Notes under the pieces: model-generated
What the model was told of the DNA's origin: nothing
Databases searched by the model: none
What the model saw: the letters and a program-made list of their open reading frames with translations, nothing else
Part shown: positions 61,679-64,000 of the stretch, one piece after another
Layout: the number at the start of each line of letters is the position of its first letter
Numbering within the stretch: position 1 is the first letter of the stretch
Assembly (NCBI GenBank): GCA_045126815.1
Contig: JBGVPD010000014.1
Span: 1 to 64,000, forward strand
Direction: 5' to 3'
DNA from: RGIG1995 sp045126815
GTDB lineage: Bacteria; Bacillota; Clostridia; Oscillospirales; CAG-272
Length of the DNA stretch: 64,000 nt
Made by a program: the position numbers and the translations under genes

Positions 61679-61942
61679 ATGTTGAAAGAACAGAAACAGC
61701 AGATTATTGAAGCTAACAAGCTTCACGACGGAGACACAGGATCCCCTGAAGTACAGATTGCTATCCTTACAGATAGAATCAATACTCTTACAGAGCATCT
61801 TAAAAAGAATGCAAATGACCATCACTCAAGACGTGGTTTGCTTAAGATGGTAGGTCGCAGAAGAAACCTTCTCAACTACCTTACAAAGAAGGATATCAAC
61901 CGCTATCGTGCGATTATCGAAAAACTCGGTATCCGTAAATAA
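61679..61942 (+). CDS. rpsO: 30S ribosomal protein S15
   Basis: Primary-binding small-subunit protein at the 16S central domain, 87 residues. Family motifs: [20 protein letters not shown] and [31 protein letters not shown]. Gene order rpsO-pnp is nearly universal in bacteria. GAGGTGA precedes the ATG. Confidence 0.97.
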   Translation: MLKEQKQQIIEANKLHDGDTGSPEVQIAILTDRINTLTEHLKKNANDHHSRRGLLKMVGRRRNLLNYLTKKDINRYRAIIEKLGIRK

Positions 61943-61952
61943 AACACGCTTA

Positions 61953-61985
61953 AAATGGGGCAGAATTTTACGGTTCTGCCCTATA
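61953..61985 (+). terminator. weak terminator-like hairpin after rpsO
   Basis: GGGGCAGAA pairs with TTCTGCCC around ATTTTACGG, but only TATAGGTTTATAT follows. It may attenuate or merely stabilise the rpsO part of the rpsO-pnp transcript. Confidence 0.45.
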
Positions 61986-62015
61986 GGTTTATATACCAAA
62001 AAATAAAAACAAAAA

Positions 62016-62094
62016 GGCATAGTAAATTTTAGCAATTAAACAAGTGCCCGATAAATGTATGTCGGACATAGGTTTAAGTGCTAAAACCTATGCC
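62016..62094 (+). promoter_or_regulatory. long hairpin before pnp
   Basis: GGCATAG (62016-62022) pairs with CTATGCC (62088-62094), and TTTTAGCA (62027-62034) with TGCTAAAA (62079-62086). A competing hairpin CATAGGTTT/AAACCTATG is possible on the 3' side. In other bacteria, RNase III and PNPase act on a hairpin at this place to autoregulate pnp; the same may hold here. Confidence 0.6.
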
Positions 62095-62121
62095 GTAGTA
62101 ATGAAAAAACGGAGGAAGAAA

Positions 62122-64000
62122 ATGTTTGAGAATTTTAAGACATTCGAGTATGAATTGTCAGGCAGAAAGCTTGTAATTGAAACAGGCAAAATGGCAGGAC
62201 TTGCAAACGGTTCTTGCTTGGTTCGCTTTGGCGACACGGTAATACTTGCGACCGCAACAGCAAGCGCGAAACCCAGAGACGGTATTGACTTTTTACCCCT
62301 TTCGGTTGATTTTGAAGAAAGACTTTACGCTGTGGGAAGAATTCCCGGCGGTTACCTTAAGAGAGAGGGTAAGCCCTCTGAAAAGGCTATTTTGACATCA
62401 CGTGTTATTGACAGACCTATCAGACCTTTGTTCCCGAAGGATCTTCGTAACGACGTTAACCTCAGCCTTACAGTTCTTTGCGTTGATAACGACAACAGCC
62501 CCGAAATTGCAGGTATGATCGGTGCATCTATTGCGCTTTCAATATCCGATATTCCGTGGAACGGACCTATTGCAGGTGTGTTTGTAGGTTTGGTTGACGG
62601 TCAGGTTGTGCTTAACCCCACTGTTGAACAGAGAGAAAAGAGCGACCTCGAACTTACAGTTGCAGGTAGCCTTAACAAAGTTGTTATGATCGAAGCGGGA
62701 GCTAAAGAAGTTAGCGATGACGATATGTTTAACGCTATTATGACAGCTCACGAAGAAATCAAGAATATTTGTAACTTTATCAACTCAATCGTTGCAGAGG
62801 TTGGCAAACCTAAATTCGATTATCCTTCATGCGAATTTGACCATGAGATGTTTGATAAGGTATTTGATTTCTGTGAAAAAGACGTTATGTTTGCTCTTGA
62901 CACTGATGACAAGAACGTTCGTGACGAAAGAATGCAGCCTATAACTGATGCTATCGTAGAAAAGTTCAGCGAAGAATATCCCGAAATGCCCGATATTATC
63001 GGCGAACTTATTTATAAGATCCAGAAGAAGATCGTACGCCGTTGGTTGCTTGAAGACGGCAAACGTGTTGACGGAAGAAGAATGGATCAGATCAGACCCT
63101 TGGCGGCTGAAGTTGGTTTGTTTAACCGTACACACGGAAGCGGTATGTTCACACGTGGACAGACACAGGTTATGACTGTTGCAACACTCGGTCCTATAGG
63201 TGATGCGCAGATCCTTGACGGTATTGATACAGAAGAAACAAAGAGATATATGCACCACTACAATATGCCCGGATATTCCGTTGGTGAAGCAAAATCATCA
63301 AGAGGTCCCGGCAGACGTGAGATCGGTCACGGTGCTTTGGCAGAACGTTCACTCGTTCCCGTACTTCCTTCTGTTGAAGAATTCCCCTACGCTATCAGAT
63401 GCGTATCTGAAGTTATCAGCTCAAACGGCTCAACTTCACAGGCATCAGTTTGCGGTTCAACTCTTGCTCTTATGGATGCAGGTGTTCCGATCAAAGCGCC
63501 CGTTGCAGGTATTTCTTGCGGTCTTATTACTGAAGGCGAACGTTGGATGACAATGATCGATATTCAGGGACTTGAAGACTTTTACGGCGATATGGACTTT
63601 AAGGTAGCAGGTACACACAAGGGTATCACATCAATTCAGATGGACCTTAAGATCGACGGTTTGACACCTGAAATTATTAAGAACGCCCTTGAAGTAACAC
63701 ACAAGGGAAGAGATTATATCATTGATGAGATTATTCTCAAGGCTATTCCCGAAGCAAGAGAAGACGTTTCCGAATACGCTCCCAAGATGCTCACAATGCA
63801 TATCGATCCCGACAAGATCAGAGAAGTTATCGGTTCGGGCGGTAAGGTTATTCAGAAGATTGTTGCTGACACAGGCGCTAAGATCGATATCGAAGACGAC
63901 GGAACGATTTATATTTCCGCAGTTAACAGAGACAGCGCTTATGCCGCTAAGACTATTATTGACGGTATAGTATTCGAGCCCGAAGTAGGTGCAATCTACA
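62122..64000 (+). CDS. pnp: polyribonucleotide nucleotidyltransferase (3' end cut by window)
   Basis: Phosphorolytic 3'-5' exoribonuclease of RNA decay. The visible 626 residues hold the first RNase PH domain (AFGDTVILATATAS-like, RVIDRPIRPLFP), a helical linker, the second RNase PH domain (KRVDGRRMDQIRPL, THGSGMFTRGQTQVMT, GPGRREIGHGALAERSL) and a KH domain with IREVIGSGGKVIQKI. The S1 domain at the C-terminus lies beyond the window. CGGAGG precedes the ATG. Confidence 0.97.
   Translation, partial: MFENFKTFEYELSGRKLVIETGKMAGLANGSCLVRFGDTVILATATASAKPRDGIDFLPLSVDFEERLYAVGRIPGGYLKREGKPSEKAILTSRVIDRPIRPLFPKDLRNDVNLSLTVLCVDNDNSPEIAGMIGASIALSISDIPWNGPIAGVFVGLVDGQVVLNPTVEQREKSDLELTVAGSLNKVVMIEAGAKEVSDDDMFNAIMTAHEEIKNICNFINSIVAEVGKPKFDYPSCEFDHEMFDKVFDFCEKDVMFALDTDDKNVRDERMQPITDAIVEKFSEEYPEMPDIIGELIYKIQKKIVRRWLLEDGKRVDGRRMDQIRPLAAEVGLFNRTHGSGMFTRGQTQVMTVATLGPIGDAQILDGIDTEETKRYMHHYNMPGYSVGEAKSSRGPGRREIGHGALAERSLVPVLPSVEEFPYAIRCVSEVISSNGSTSQASVCGSTLALMDAGVPIKAPVAGISCGLITEGERWMTMIDIQGLEDFYGDMDFKVAGTHKGITSIQMDLKIDGLTPEIIKNALEVTHKGRDYIIDEIILKAIPEAREDVSEYAPKMLTMHIDPDKIREVIGSGGKVIQKIVADTGAKIDIEDDGTIYISAVNRDSAYAAKTIIDGIVFEPEVGAIY

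Overview
The window is a 64 kb piece of an AT-rich Bacillota chromosome, most likely an anaerobic member of the Clostridia (Oscillospirales-like gut bacterium; the rank below class is inference). The reasons are AT-rich DNA with strong TTGACA-17-TATAAT promoters, T-box riboregulation, a PerR-rubrerythrin pair, LytR-CpsA-Psr cell-wall ligases, CxxC-type L33, a TrmFO/DprA/TopA/RNase III/Smc/FtsY core block, and a [4Fe-4S]-type PurF. No tRNA or rRNA gene, insertion sequence, prophage, CRISPR array or recognisable defence island was found. Nearly every gene belongs to a known core family, so the novelty lies between genes.

Layout. 1-3.8 kb: the 23S rRNA methyltransferase rlmD (cut at the left edge) diverges from rpmG-secE-nusG and rplK-rplA. 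3.9-11.5 kb: an iron-sulfur flavoprotein-like oxidoreductase, a PHP phosphoesterase, purC, a class I aminotransferase, a trigger-factor-like exported lipoprotein, perR-rubrerythrin and a 2-hydroxyacid dehydrogenase. 11.5-13.7 kb: a threonine T-box and a ThrRS without the usual TGS domain. 13.9-21.9 kb: a complete arginine cluster read leftward, argG-H-C-J-B-D-F, behind an ArgR-like operator. 22.2-24.7 kb: D-amino-acid transaminase and a YifB/ComM ATPase. 24.8-26.6 kb: the Mg2+ transporter mgtE behind a long unexplained leader with a 25-codon upstream ORF.

26.7-49.2 kb: 21 genes on the minus strand in a nearly unbroken run, from infC-rpmI-rplT through rlmB-like, dprA, topA, trmFO, plsX, rnc, a radical SAM gene, smc, ftsY, rdgB, yhbY, nadD, yqeK, two LCP genes, rsfS and leuS to rpsU. 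This is the Bacillota translation, chromosome-segregation and envelope neighbourhood; the fab/acpP genes often found between plsX and rnc are absent. 49.3-51.9 kb: a membrane protein, a VanY-like peptidase and a nitroreductase. 52.1-57.4 kb: a TIM-barrel protein and purE-F-N-H, the latter preceded by a 40-codon leader ORF whose stop codon lies in an intrinsic terminator. 57.5-64 kb: a cysteine T-box with cysE-cysS, a solute-binding lipoprotein, rpsO, and pnp (cut at the right edge).

The most useful leads are the mgtE leader, the purE leader ORF/terminator overlap, a two-copy structured repeat of at least 76 bp with a compensatory base-pair change, a cluster of ATGCATA palindromes upstream of argG, the TGS-less ThrRS, and the non-AUG (ATA) start of infC. 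All functional calls come from reading the sequence; none has been tested by database search.
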